DNA from: Lysinibacillus fusiformis
Lineage (GTDB): Bacteria; Bacillota; Bacilli; Bacillales_A; Planococcaceae
DNA length: 64,000 nt
Direction of reading: 5' to 3'
Assembly (NCBI RefSeq): GCF_007362955.1
Contig: NZ_CP041696.1
Span: 4,154,001-4,218,000 of the forward strand
Made by a program: the position numbers and the translations under genes. Shown in pieces: positions 8,499 to 16,574 of this stretch (its first letter is position 1; every line of letters starts with the position of its first letter). The notes under the pieces are model-generated. The model made no database searches, was not told the origin of the DNA, and saw nothing but the letters and a program-made list of their open reading frames with translations.

Positions 8499-9438
8499 CA
8501 ATGTCTCGAAAAAATATGAAAACGATCAAGTTGCGGTGAACGCGATTAATTTGGAGATAAAGAAGGGGGAATTCTTTGTCATAATCGGGCCTAGTGGGTG
8601 TGGCAAAACAACCTTACTAAAAATGATTAATCGTTTAATTCAGTTAACTGAAGGAACGATACGTATTAACGAAAAGAGAATAAGTGACTATAACATCCAT
8701 GAGCTACGATGGAATATCGGCTATGTGTTACAACAAATCGCGCTATTTCCGCATATGACAATAGAAGAAAATATAGCCATAGTACCTGAACTGAAAAAAT
8801 GGCGTCTTCCGCATATCCAGCAACGAGTGCGAGAGTTATTGGCAATGGTCGGACTTGACCCAGACAAGTATAGCCAACGAAAGCCTAAGGAGCTTTCAGG
8901 GGGAGAACAACAAAGGGTTGGCGTTGTTCGTGCATTGGCAGCGGACCCCGAGATTGTTTTAATGGATGAGCCATTTAGTGCGCTAGACCCGATTAGTCGT
9001 ACGAAATTACAAGATGACCTTCTTGAGCTTCAACGTGCGATTCAAAAAACAATTGTTTTTGTATCACATGATATGCAAGAAGCTTTGAAATTAGGTGATA
9101 GAATATGTGTGATGAAGGATGGGGAGATTGTACAAATCGGTACGCCTCAAGAAATTATTCAAAATCCAATCAATGATTTTGTTAAAGAATTTATTGGAGT
9201 GAAAGAGCAAATGTTCAATGTTTTTAATATCCAACAGGTTATGGAACCGGTTGCTGATGGTGAATTTGAACACACAGTTTCTTCTACAGATTCTGTGCAA
9301 GTAATCTTGCGTAAATTAGCTCAGCATGAATGTCTGGCGGTAGAAAAAAATGGGGACAAAATAGGTGTGATAACAAGACAATCAATGATTGAATTTTTAG
9401 CTAAAGATGCCTCACAAAGAGGTGATACAATTGGCTAA
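8485..9438 (+). CDS. egtV: ABC importer ATPase, EgtV/OpuCA-like
   Basis: A 317-residue ATPase of the osmoprotectant (OpuCA/ProV) family. Walker A is GPSGCGKTT, signature LSGGEQQRVGV, Walker B IVLMDEPFSALDP and switch motif VFVSHDMQEA. The C-terminal ~80 residues form a short CBS-like region (QQVMEPVAD; ECLAVEKNGDKIGVI). GTG 8485 after AAGGAG gives ITFDNVSKKY, the usual beginning; the frame is open further upstream without a ribosome site. It overlaps the next gene by eight bases. Because its partner looks like ergothioneine transporter EgtU, I name it EgtV; a choline or betaine importer (OpuF type) is the alternative. Confidence 0.7.
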   Translation: MITFDNVSKKYENDQVAVNAINLEIKKGEFFVIIGPSGCGKTTLLKMINRLIQLTEGTIRINEKRISDYNIHELRWNIGYVLQQIALFPHMTIEENIAIVPELKKWRLPHIQQRVRELLAMVGLDPDKYSQRKPKELSGGEQQRVGVVRALAADPEIVLMDEPFSALDPISRTKLQDDLLELQRAIQKTIVFVSHDMQEALKLGDRICVMKDGEIVQIGTPQEIIQNPINDFVKEFIGVKEQMFNVFNIQQVMEPVADGEFEHTVSSTDSVQVILRKLAQHECLAVEKNGDKIGVITRQSMIEFLAKDASQRGDTIG

Positions 9439-10948
9439 TTTTTTTGCAGTTTTTAATGAGCGCAAAGGGCAGCTCGTTGCATCATTAATAGAGCATGTTC
9501 AGATTTCATTTATTGCACTATTTCTGGCAGTGGTCATAGCTATTCCTTTAGGCATCTATTTAACGAATAAAAAGAAAATAGCGGAAAGTATTATCGGTAT
9601 CAGTGCCGTTTTACAAACAATTCCTTCACTAGCGCTATTAGGTTTATTCATTCCGTTGTTTGGGATTGGCAAATTCCCTGCCATTATTGCCCTTGTTGTT
9701 TACGCACTTTTACCCATTTTAAGAAATACATTTACGGGCATAAACGAGGTGGATCCGTCTTTAAAAGAAGCTGCGATGGCGATGGGCATGAATACGCGAA
9801 AGAGATTAGTGAAGGTAGAACTGCCTCTCGCCATGCCGGTCATTATGGCGGGCATACGGACAGCTATGGTATTGATAGTTGGAACAGCAACCCTTGCTGC
9901 ATTAATTGGCGCAGGCGGGTTAGGCGATATCATCTTGCTTGGTATTGACCGTAATAATTCAGCACTCATCCTATTAGGGGCGGTTCCTGCCGCAGTTTTA
10001 GCCTTAGTATTTGATTTTCTCCTCAAAAAACTGGAAGCACTGTCCTTTAAAAGGACGCTCACTGCATTAAGTGCTATAAGTGTTGCGGCATTGCTGATGA
10101 TTCTTTTACCGTTAGCCAACTATAACGATAAGAAAGACATCGTGATTGCAGGAAAACTTGGAGCAGAGCCCGAAATTCTAATCAATATGTATAAATTACT
10201 TATTGAGCATGACACGGACTTACATGTGCAATTAAAACCTGGTCTTGGTAAGACCTCTTTTGTCTTCAACGCACTGAAAGCGAGGAGCATCGATATTTAC
10301 CCAGAATTTACGGGCACGGCCATTTCTGAGTTTTTAAAAGAGGAAGCCGTCAATAACAATCAAGAGGATGTATATAATCAAGCAAAAGAAGGCATGTTGG
10401 AAAAGTTCGACATGGCCATGCTTAGCCCAATGAAATACAACAACACGTATGCACTTGCCGTTTCAAAAGAACTGGCTGAAACCTATAATTTGCAAACAAT
10501 TTCGGACATCAAGGCAATTCAAGCATCCATTAAAGCTGGGTTTACATTAGAATTTGATGATCGAGAAGATGGTTATTTAGGTATTCAGAAGCGCTATGGC
10601 ATCACGCTTTCTAATATTACAACGATGGAACCGAAGCTCCGGTATCAAGCTATGCAAACAGGCGATATTGATTTACTAGATGCCTATTCAACAGATAGTG
10701 AGATACGCCAATACAACTTGACCGTGTTAGCTGATGATCAACAACTATTTCCTCCTTACCAAGGGGCACCATTGTTGAGAAAAGAGACATTAGAGAAATA
10801 CCCTGAAATTGAAAAAGCTTTAAGTAAACTTGCCCATCAAATTACGGATGATGAAATGCGTGAAATGAATTATCAAGTAAACGTAGAGGGCAAAAATATA
10901 GCAAACGTAGCACAAACGTATTTAGAGAAAGCAGGCTTGTTGAAATAG
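9431..10948 (+). CDS. egtU: Fused permease and substrate-binding protein, EgtU-like
   Basis: A 505-residue fusion. Residues about 15-230 form a BPD_transp_1 permease with the EAA-like loop MGMNTRKRLVKVELPLAMPV; residues about 245-505 form an OpuAC-type binding domain. The binding domain has IAGKLGAEPEILINMYKLL, IDIYPEFTGTA, TDAYST-like DAYSTDSE and PPYQGAPLL, sequences I associate with the ergothioneine transporter EgtU rather than with OpuC proteins. TTG 9431 follows AGAGGTG and overlaps the ATPase gene. Fused in this way, the binding domain faces the outside on the membrane protein itself. Substrate is inferred; carnitine, choline or betaine remain possible. Confidence 0.7.
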   Translation: MANFFAVFNERKGQLVASLIEHVQISFIALFLAVVIAIPLGIYLTNKKKIAESIIGISAVLQTIPSLALLGLFIPLFGIGKFPAIIALVVYALLPILRNTFTGINEVDPSLKEAAMAMGMNTRKRLVKVELPLAMPVIMAGIRTAMVLIVGTATLAALIGAGGLGDIILLGIDRNNSALILLGAVPAAVLALVFDFLLKKLEALSFKRTLTALSAISVAALLMILLPLANYNDKKDIVIAGKLGAEPEILINMYKLLIEHDTDLHVQLKPGLGKTSFVFNALKARSIDIYPEFTGTAISEFLKEEAVNNNQEDVYNQAKEGMLEKFDMAMLSPMKYNNTYALAVSKELAETYNLQTISDIKAIQASIKAGFTLEFDDREDGYLGIQKRYGITLSNITTMEPKLRYQAMQTGDIDLLDAYSTDSEIRQYNLTVLADDQQLFPPYQGAPLLRKETLEKYPEIEKALSKLAHQITDDEMREMNYQVNVEGKNIANVAQTYLEKAGLLK

Positions 10949-11062
10949 CCTAAATTTTAGGAGATACTGGTAGATCCGCTTCTTTCGCTACGCCTGCTTA
11001 GGTCGCTGACTTTCTTTTGGGATTTTCAGGAGTTTATTGAAAAAAATAATGGTATACCAGAA

Positions 11063-11109
11063 AATCGTTAAAGTAAGGCTTGACTATACTTTAACGATTA
11101 TTTTTTTTG
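11063..11109 (+). terminator. Rho-independent terminator after the egtVU-like operon
   Basis: Stem AATCGTTAAAGTA (11063-11075) / TACTTTAACGATT (11087-11099), perfect, followed by about nine T. The remainder of 10949-11343 shows no gene. Confidence 0.85.
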
Positions 11110-11343
11110 AAAAAAAAGCTTGTTGGCAAGATATCCTACTGCGATAATACACGTAAAGACATCATAACCTGATAAAGACGGGGGAGGTATCTACTAAGCT
11201 ATTGCACTTCTTTTTGGCTCCATGCAAGGTTTCCACCATGAACAACTCACTACATAAAGGCGATTTCATGCAAGTTTAAAGTCAGTACCACGCATCAAAG
11301 AATTATAGATTATGGTATTTTTTATCTTAAAGGGGGCGCCAAC

Positions 11344-12228
11344 ATGAATATTATTGAGATAAATCAATTGACGAAAACTTATGGCAAAGCAAGAGGAATC
11401 ATGGATGTTAGTTTTCAAGTACAAGAGGGAGAGATTTTTGGATTTATTGGACCAAATGGAGCCGGCAAATCGACGACAATTCGTACTTTATTGGCATTGA
11501 TTCACCCAACAAGTGGCAGTGCCAAAATATTTGGGAAGGATTGTATCGAGTTCGCACCAGACATTGCCAAAGAAATAGGCTATTTACCTTCAGAGGTTTT
11601 CTATTATGACAATATGAAGGTTAGCGACTTACTAAAATACTCCGCTAGCTTCTATAAAAAAGATTGTCGAGCAAGAATGCATGAATTAGTGGAAATCATG
11701 GAGCTGGATACTACGAAAAAAATAGATGACCTATCCTTAGGAAATAAAAAGAAGGTAGGCATTGTGCAAGGACTTCTCCATGAGCCAAAACTAATTATTC
11801 TTGATGAGCCAACGAGTGGCTTAGACCCATTAATGCAACAACGATTCTTTGATTTGCTGATAGAAGAAAATAAAAAAGGGGCCACGATTTTATTTTCATC
11901 TCATATTTTAGGAGAGGTTCAGCGGTTATGTGATCGTGTGGCTATCATTAAAGAAGGTAAAATTGTAACCGTGGAAAAAATCAGTAATTTGCAAGAAAAC
12001 AATTATAAAAAAATAAAAATAGAAGCAGCAAATGTCAGCGACAATGCTTTCGTTCATATAGCTGGTGTGAATAATCTAAGTGTAGAGGGTAACTTGATCA
12101 GCTTTATTTTTAAAGGTGATATTAATACGGTGATGAGAAAGATAGCTGACATAGAAATTACGAATATTTGGATAGAAGAGCCAGATTTAGAAGAAATCTT
12201 TATGCATTACTATGAGAGTGAGGACTAA
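11344..12228 (+). CDS. ABC exporter ATP-binding protein
   Basis: A 294-residue ABC ATPase of the DrrA/CcmA type: Walker A GPNGAGKST (residues about 37-45), signature LSLGNKKKVGI, Walker B LIILDEPTSGLDP and switch LFSSHIL, then a C-terminal ~70-residue accessory region. AAAGGGGGCG precedes the ATG. The two following genes encode ABC-2 permeases, seven bases and about 40 bases away, giving one ATPase for two membrane partners. Relatives export antibiotics or lipids or handle bacteriocin immunity; the substrate is not evident here. Confidence 0.85.
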   Translation: MNIIEINQLTKTYGKARGIMDVSFQVQEGEIFGFIGPNGAGKSTTIRTLLALIHPTSGSAKIFGKDCIEFAPDIAKEIGYLPSEVFYYDNMKVSDLLKYSASFYKKDCRARMHELVEIMELDTTKKIDDLSLGNKKKVGIVQGLLHEPKLIILDEPTSGLDPLMQQRFFDLLIEENKKGATILFSSHILGEVQRLCDRVAIIKEGKIVTVEKISNLQENNYKKIKIEAANVSDNAFVHIAGVNNLSVEGNLISFIFKGDINTVMRKIADIEITNIWIEEPDLEEIFMHYYESED

Positions 12229-12234
12229 AGAGCG

Positions 12235-13023
12235 ATGAATGTTTTTATCCATGAATTAAAGGCTTATCGAAAATCAACGTTTGTTTGGACGTTTTCGTTA
12301 ATCGCCATTGTCGTCCTTTTTATGTCGATGTTCCCTGCAATTTCAAAAGATATTACAGACTTCAAAAAAATATTGGGAGGTTTTCCTGAACCTGTAAGGA
12401 AAGCGCTGGGTCTTGAAATTGAAAATTTCGGTACCATATTAGGTTTCTATTCCTATATGTTTGTCTATTTAACGCTATGTGGAGCCATTCAGGCCATGCA
12501 TATCGGTACGTCGATCGTTTCAAAGGAAGTACGTGATAAAACTGCAGATTTTCTTTTAACGAAGCCAGTTTCACGCACTAAAATTTTAACGGCTAAGCTG
12601 TTAGCGGTACTGACTAGCGTTATAATGACAAATATCGTGTTTTTATTGGGTACGACTATCATGATTGCTCAGGTTCAGACGCAATCGTATAGTATGAAAA
12701 ACTTTTTATTGATTTCACTTACATTATTTTTCATACAGCTGATTTTTTTAGCGCTAGGCATACTCGTATCCATTGTTTTTCCTAACAATAAATCCGTACT
12801 AACCGTCTCTCTGGGTACTGTTTTTACATTTTTCATTATAGGGATACTTATCTCAACTTCTGGCGATGGCATAAAACGGTATTTATCACCCTTTAAATAT
12901 TTTGAACCAGCGTATATCATCGATAATTCTAGCTATGAAATGTCCTATGTACTCGTAGGGATTGGTATTGTAATGATTGCTTTGGGTACGAGCTATAGCA
13001 TCTATATAAAAAAGGATATATAA
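12235..13023 (+). CDS. ABC-2 type permease 1
   Basis: A 262-residue membrane protein with about six helices. The N-terminus NVFIHELKAYRKSTFVW is basic before helix 1, and the motif KEVRDKTADFLLTKPVSRTKILTAK sits between helices 2 and 3, typical of ABC2_membrane_2/NosY-like permeases. The next gene repeats this pattern (ERDKTAEFLFVRPVSRTSII), so the two are paralogous halves of a heterodimeric channel. The ATG lies only six bases past the ATPase stop. Confidence 0.8.
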   Translation: MNVFIHELKAYRKSTFVWTFSLIAIVVLFMSMFPAISKDITDFKKILGGFPEPVRKALGLEIENFGTILGFYSYMFVYLTLCGAIQAMHIGTSIVSKEVRDKTADFLLTKPVSRTKILTAKLLAVLTSVIMTNIVFLLGTTIMIAQVQTQSYSMKNFLLISLTLFFIQLIFLALGILVSIVFPNNKSVLTVSLGTVFTFFIIGILISTSGDGIKRYLSPFKYFEPAYIIDNSSYEMSYVLVGIGIVMIALGTSYSIYIKKDI

Positions 13024-13060
13024 CCATTTAAATTCTGCTGTGCGGGATAGGGGGATTCGA

Positions 13061-13858
13061 TTGAACATTTTTTTGCGGGAAATGAAAGCTTTTCGGAAGT
13101 CTTTAATAATCTGGAGTATTGGCATGCTATTTTTAGTTGGTTCTGGTATGGCTAAATATGCGGGGTTAGCCACTTCAGGTCAATCGATGAATGAGATATG
13201 GTCTACAATGCCAAAGTCCCTACAGGCAATCATGGGAACGGGTGCGCTTGATATTTCTAAGGTAAGCGGTTATTTTGGTGTACTGTATATCTATTTAGTA
13301 TTAATGGCGACAATACACGCTGTCATGCTAGGGGCTACTATTATTGCAAAAGAAGAACGAGATAAAACAGCAGAATTCTTATTCGTAAGGCCTGTTTCTA
13401 GAACGAGCATTATTTCTGCAAAATTATTAGCCGCTGTAGTGAATATTGTTAGTTTAAATATGATTACAGGGGTTTCATGCATTTATTTGGTTGGGAAATA
13501 CAGCGAGGGCGAATCAGTAAATGCCGATATCGCCATAGCGATGACAGCGATGCTGATTTTACAGTTACTATTTTTGTTCATTGGTTCTGCAATCGCGTCT
13601 GTCAGTAAAAAGCCAAAGTTAGCGGCATCGATATCGACTGGCATACTTTTGATGACCTATCTATTATCCATTGCCATTGATTTGAACGAAAAGTTGGCAA
13701 TCATGAAATATATCTCACCATTTAAATATTTCGAAGCTAAAATCGTGATGAATGGTGGCGGATTAGATAGTAAATTTATTGTATTATCACTATTTATAAT
13801 TGTCATACTTACAATGATAACATTTGTATTTTATAGCAGGAAAGACTTAAAGATATAG
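13061..13858 (+). CDS. ABC-2 type permease 2
   Basis: A 265-residue paralogue of the preceding permease: NIFLREMKAFRKSLIIWS at the N-terminus, then EERDKTAEFLF and a terminal ISPFKYFEA segment that also appears in the partner (LSPFKYFEP). TTG 13061 follows AGGGGG and matches the partner's N-terminus; a GTG at 13040 is in frame but lacks a ribosome site. The sequence pair suggests an internal gene duplication followed by divergence. The operon ends at a strong terminator 25 bases downstream. Confidence 0.8.
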   Translation: MNIFLREMKAFRKSLIIWSIGMLFLVGSGMAKYAGLATSGQSMNEIWSTMPKSLQAIMGTGALDISKVSGYFGVLYIYLVLMATIHAVMLGATIIAKEERDKTAEFLFVRPVSRTSIISAKLLAAVVNIVSLNMITGVSCIYLVGKYSEGESVNADIAIAMTAMLILQLLFLFIGSAIASVSKKPKLAASISTGILLMTYLLSIAIDLNEKLAIMKYISPFKYFEAKIVMNGGGLDSKFIVLSLFIIVILTMITFVFYSRKDLKI

Positions 13859-13881
13859 TGGAACGTCATTTAACCATACAA

Positions 13882-13930
13882 AAAGGTAGCTGGAGAAAAA
13901 CCATTCGTTTTCTCCAGCTACTTTATTTTG
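13882..13930. terminator. Bidirectional terminator
   Basis: Long stem AAGGTAGCTGGAGAAAA / TTTTCTCCAGCTACTTT around a five- to six-base loop, with T-rich DNA on the right and A-rich DNA on the left. It separates the ABC operon from the convergent Lys-rich gene. Confidence 0.8.
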
Positions 13931-13933
13931 TTG

Positions 13934-14113
13934 TTAGGCTGCTTTCTTGCTGTTTTTCTTTTTATCTTTTTTGTTAGTAGCTTTCTTTTCTACTTTTTTC
14001 TCAGCTTTTTTCTTCGCTAATTTTTTCTCAAGTTTCTTTTTGTCAGCTTTTTTCTTTGCTTTTTTTTCTGCTACCGCTTCTTCAATTTTGTTTTTCTTAA
14101 TTTTTTTGGCCAT
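13934..14113 (-). CDS. Lysine-rich 59-residue protein
   Basis: ATG 14113 follows AGGAG with ten bases of spacing; TAA is at 13934-13936. Nearly half of the 59 residues are lysine, in heptad-like AEKKAKKKADKKKLEKKLAK units with Ala, Glu and Asp, so it should be a single basic helix. Such proteins resemble histone H1-like or nucleic-acid-binding tails. The complementary strand reads as a Phe-rich frame, which is a shadow. I do not know a named family; DNA, RNA or polyphosphate binding is only a suggestion from composition. Confidence 0.65.
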   Translation of the reverse strand: MAKKIKKNKIEEAVAEKKAKKKADKKKLEKKLAKKKAEKKVEKKATNKKDKKKNSKKAA

Positions 14114-14336
14114 GTTTAATGCACTCCTCTTTACTGTATTGACGTTCTTTGTAAAAGAATATCTATATACAAGGTTATATTAAACATAACTGGAATGCAA
14201 ATATATTTAATGTAATATATTAACAATAAACTATTTTAATGTGTATTCTATGATAGTGTTAGATGTTGTTTCCAACAAATTATTCATAAAAGCTTGTCAA
14301 AATAATAAAAATTACTTTTATCATTTTTAAATATAT

Positions 14337-14398
14337 CAATAATTATTTAATGATAAACGTTAAATAATTATTGAAAAAAATAAAATTACCAGTATAAT
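14337..14398 (+). promoter_or_regulatory. Promoter and palindromic operator of the DUF2975/XRE operon
   Basis: CAATAATTATTTAA (14337-14350) and TTAAATAATTATTG (14360-14373) are perfect 14-base inverted arms with a nine-base spacer. The right arm overlaps the -35 TTGAAA (14371-14376); after 16 bases the -10 is TATAAT (14393-14398). An XRE repressor encoded in the operon is the natural candidate to bind here. The rest of 14114-14336 is AT-rich and empty. Confidence 0.7.
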
Positions 14399-14424
14399 AA
14401 AAGGAAAGGAAGGGGATGTTTAAG

Positions 14425-15063
14425 ATGGATCAAACAATCCAAAGTAAGGAATTTCGATTTTTAACAAAGGGATTACGCACCATTTTTACAATGATCATGA
14501 TTTTTACGATTCTTGGCCTGGTTGTGTTTGGTGGTTTATTAATACTTGCTATTTTTGTACCAGAGAAGGCAGTAAATAGTATACTAGCAAATGGAAGTGT
14601 ATCTGCTAAGTTACAATTCGAAGGTATACAAATATTGTTAGCAGATCAAGTTGCGGAAAATATCCGCTTTGTGAAAAAGAGTGTTGTATCCTTATTAGTG
14701 GCGTCTACACTGTACATAGCAATTTTATTATGGATTGTGATGCTAGTTAGAAATTTATTGGGTAATTTAAGTAGTGGGGTTATTTTTTCTGTAGCCAATA
14801 GTAAAAAAATAGAGTGGATTGCTTATAGTATTGTCGTGATAAGCTTGACAGTAGGGGCATTTCGCACGTACATTGCCTATACAGTGGTTCAACTTTTCAA
14901 TTTAGAGTCGCAATTAGTCAGTATAGATTGGGTAAAGGATGTAAGTTTTCATTTTAGTGGCATTAATTGGACATTATTACTATGTGGTTTAGTCATTTGG
15001 ACGATAGCGCGTGTATTTCGTTATGGCGCTTTTTTACAGGAAGAATATGATGCAACAGCTTAG
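14425..15063 (+). CDS. yoaS: DUF2975 membrane protein, YoaS-like
   Basis: A 212-residue protein with four hydrophobic segments (about residues 17-45, 88-112, 128-152, 178-200), as in YoaS/DUF2975 proteins. ATG 14425 lies eight bases after AAGGAAGGGG; ATG 14416 is too close to it. The downstream XRE gene starts 13 bases after the stop, the pairing seen for yoaS-yozG. The role is unknown; the family is thought to work with its small DNA-binding partner. Confidence 0.75.
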   Translation: MDQTIQSKEFRFLTKGLRTIFTMIMIFTILGLVVFGGLLILAIFVPEKAVNSILANGSVSAKLQFEGIQILLADQVAENIRFVKKSVVSLLVASTLYIAILLWIVMLVRNLLGNLSSGVIFSVANSKKIEWIAYSIVVISLTVGAFRTYIAYTVVQLFNLESQLVSIDWVKDVSFHFSGINWTLLLCGLVIWTIARVFRYGAFLQEEYDATA

Positions 15064-15075
15064 GGAAGTGAAGAA

Positions 15076-15291
15076 ATGACGATAATTATTCGATTAGATC
15101 GCATGCTGGCCGATCGCAAAATGCAATTAAGTGAGCTAGCTGAAAAGGTTGATGTGTCAATTGTCAATTTATCTAATTTAAAGACAGGAAAGGTAAAGGC
15201 TGTGCGTTTTTCCACCTTGAATGCAGTATGCAAGGCATTAAATTGTCAGCCTGGAGATATTTTAGAATATGTTGAGGATGAAGATGACTGA
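15076..15291 (+). CDS. yozG: Small XRE-family DNA-binding protein, YozG-like
   Basis: 71 residues making up one helix-turn-helix domain: LDRMLADRKMQLSELAEKV, then SIVNLSNLKTGKVKAVRFST and the closing ALNCQPGDILEYVEDE, typical of the YozG/Cro-C1 type-3 group. The site GGGAAGTGAAG precedes the ATG. It is the second gene of the operon and is likely to bind the palindrome at 14337-14373 as an autorepressor. Confidence 0.8.
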   Translation: MTIIIRLDRMLADRKMQLSELAEKVDVSIVNLSNLKTGKVKAVRFSTLNAVCKALNCQPGDILEYVEDEDD

Positions 15292-15454
15292 ACGGGGCTG
15301 TCCAAAAAATAAACATGAGGTTGGGACATAACTTTAAATTTTAAGAAAGAGGAACAAAGGCGTTATTAAATTTTCGCTATCTAAAAATGAAGAAAAATTT
15401 AGACGTTCTTCCTTTTGGAATAAATAAAATTCAGAAGAGAGTACTAGTTGATGG

Positions 15455-15560
15455 TAGCGAAGGCGGCGAATCCTGGGGGATTAGCGTGACGCCTGAGACT
15501 ACAGGCTCAGGCCACGCCCCCGGAAAGCGTCCGCCGAAGCGGACTTCAACGCTTACAGCA
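15455..15560. repeat. GC-rich dispersed repeat C, copy 2
   Basis: High-GC stretch with GCCTGAG (15491-15497) / CTCAGGC (15505-15511) and CCCCCGGAAAGCGTCCGCC. It is embedded in the 5' side of an open frame (15387-15734) whose downstream part is TetR-like, so the frame across the repeat is accidental. Compare 1165-1250 and 38380-38510. 15292-15454 holds no gene. Confidence 0.6.
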
Positions 15561-15572
15561 AAAAAGTGTTAT

Positions 15573-15734
15573 TTACATGATGATCTTGAGTCATCGATTG
15601 TTCATATGATTCGCTTAACGATTGACGGATTATATTATTCGAAGTTATTGAATATCGCACCTGTTTCGAAAGAGATAATGGAAATCGTCTTTGAACAACT
15701 ATTGCAAATGACAAGAAAGGACGAGTTTTCATGA
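15573..15734 (+). pseudogene. TetR-family regulator, C-terminal remnant
   Basis: The last ~52 codons (HDDLESSIVHMIRLTIDGLY, then IMEIVFEQLLQMTRKDE) look like the C-terminal ligand-binding helices of the TetR repressors that commonly precede paired SMR exporters. The DNA-binding half is missing; upstream the frame enters GC-rich repeat C. The stop overlaps the first SMR start (ATGA at 15731), the spacing of a once-coupled operon. Loss of the DNA-binding half would leave the exporter without this repressor. Confidence 0.6.
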
Positions 15735-16057
15735 GTGCTTTTGGTTATCTATTGATTTCAATTGTTTCTGAAGTTTTTGCGAGTTCGATGCTAAAACTGA
15801 CAAATGGTTTTAAACGATTCCTTCCGACAATGGGGGTAGTTGTTGGATATGGGACAGCCTTTTATTTCTTATCCTTAACACTCCAATCATTACCGATTGG
15901 TACTGCCTATGCGATCTGGGCTGGATTGGGTACGGCATTAACAGCGATTGTAGGTGTACTGTTGTATAAAGAGTATTTCAGTGTGAAAAAGCTTGCAGGA
16001 ATTGCCATGATTATTGCGGGCGTTGTTGTACTCAATCTAGCTGGTGGCGGACATTAA
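15731..16057 (+). CDS. SMR-family multidrug exporter subunit 1
   Basis: 108 residues, four transmembrane helices. The membrane-embedded essential glutamate is in ISIVSEVFASSMLKL (helix 1), and AYAIWAGLGTALTAIVG in helix 3 is characteristic. The Qac-like KLTNGF after helix 1 fits the drug-exporting branch rather than the guanidinium branch. It is paired with a second SMR gene, as in EbrAB or YkkCD, where both subunits form an antiparallel heterodimer driven by proton exchange. Start overlaps the TetR remnant stop. Confidence 0.85.
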   Translation: MSAFGYLLISIVSEVFASSMLKLTNGFKRFLPTMGVVVGYGTAFYFLSLTLQSLPIGTAYAIWAGLGTALTAIVGVLLYKEYFSVKKLAGIAMIIAGVVVLNLAGGGH

Positions 16058-16070
16058 GGAGGGCTTTATC

Positions 16071-16415
16071 TTGAAAGGTTATGTATTTTTAGCAATATCC
16101 ATTGTTAGTGAAGTATTTGCGACAATGATGCTCAAGCTCTCAGAAGGCTTTACAGTCATTGGTCCATCAATCGCAGTCGCAATAGGTTATGGCATTTCGT
16201 TTTATTGCTTGTCCCTTTGTTTAAAAACCTTGCCTTTAAGCCTGGCTTATGCCATTTGGTCAGGTATCAGTACGGCGTTAACAGTTGTAGTGGGTATTGT
16301 CGTCTGGGGAGATGTTTTTAATCTATACTCTGCCATTGGTATTTCGTTGATTATAGGCGGTGTCATCCTATTGAATCAAGGTAATCCCAATGAGGCTACA
16401 GCAAGCTCGTCATGA
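16071..16415 (+). CDS. SMR-family multidrug exporter subunit 2
   Basis: 114 residues. Glu in SIVSEVFATMMLKLSEGF and the helix-3 motif LAYAIWSGISTALTVVVG match its neighbour. TTG 16071 follows AAGGAGGG and gives KGYVFLAISIV, whereas the GTG 27 bases upstream overlaps the previous gene without a ribosome site. Expected partner of subunit 1 in a heterodimeric proton-coupled exporter of cationic, lipophilic compounds. Confidence 0.85.
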   Translation: MKGYVFLAISIVSEVFATMMLKLSEGFTVIGPSIAVAIGYGISFYCLSLCLKTLPLSLAYAIWSGISTALTVVVGIVVWGDVFNLYSAIGISLIIGGVILLNQGNPNEATASSS

Positions 16416-16434
16416 AATTACTATTGAAAGATAG

Positions 16435-16472
16435 AAAAACGTCCAAAATGGTGAAATTTTGGACGCTTTTTA
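16435..16472 (+). terminator. Rho-independent terminator after SMR pair
   Basis: AAAAACGTCCAAAAT / ATTTTGGACGCTTTTT with a six-base loop and T-run. Confidence 0.85.
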
Positions 16473-16574
16473 CTTGGATGCAATCACATGCAAGCCAGTC
16501 ATCATGTCACTTACTTGAACAGTTCAGTTGGTAGCTAGCTGTTTGAATGATAAATAGCGTTTTTAGCCGCCTCC

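Noticed and set aside
9700..10119. 139-codon minus-strand frame
   Set aside because: Antisense to the EgtU-like permease domain; no ribosome site.
13947..14183. Phe-rich plus-strand frame of 78 codons
   Set aside because: It is the complement of the Lys-rich small gene; Lys codons AAA read as TTT Phe on the other strand.
15573..16071. Guanidine (ykkC) riboswitch before the SMR genes
   Set aside because: The upstream DNA is TetR coding sequence and repeat C; no ykkC-type conserved core was found.
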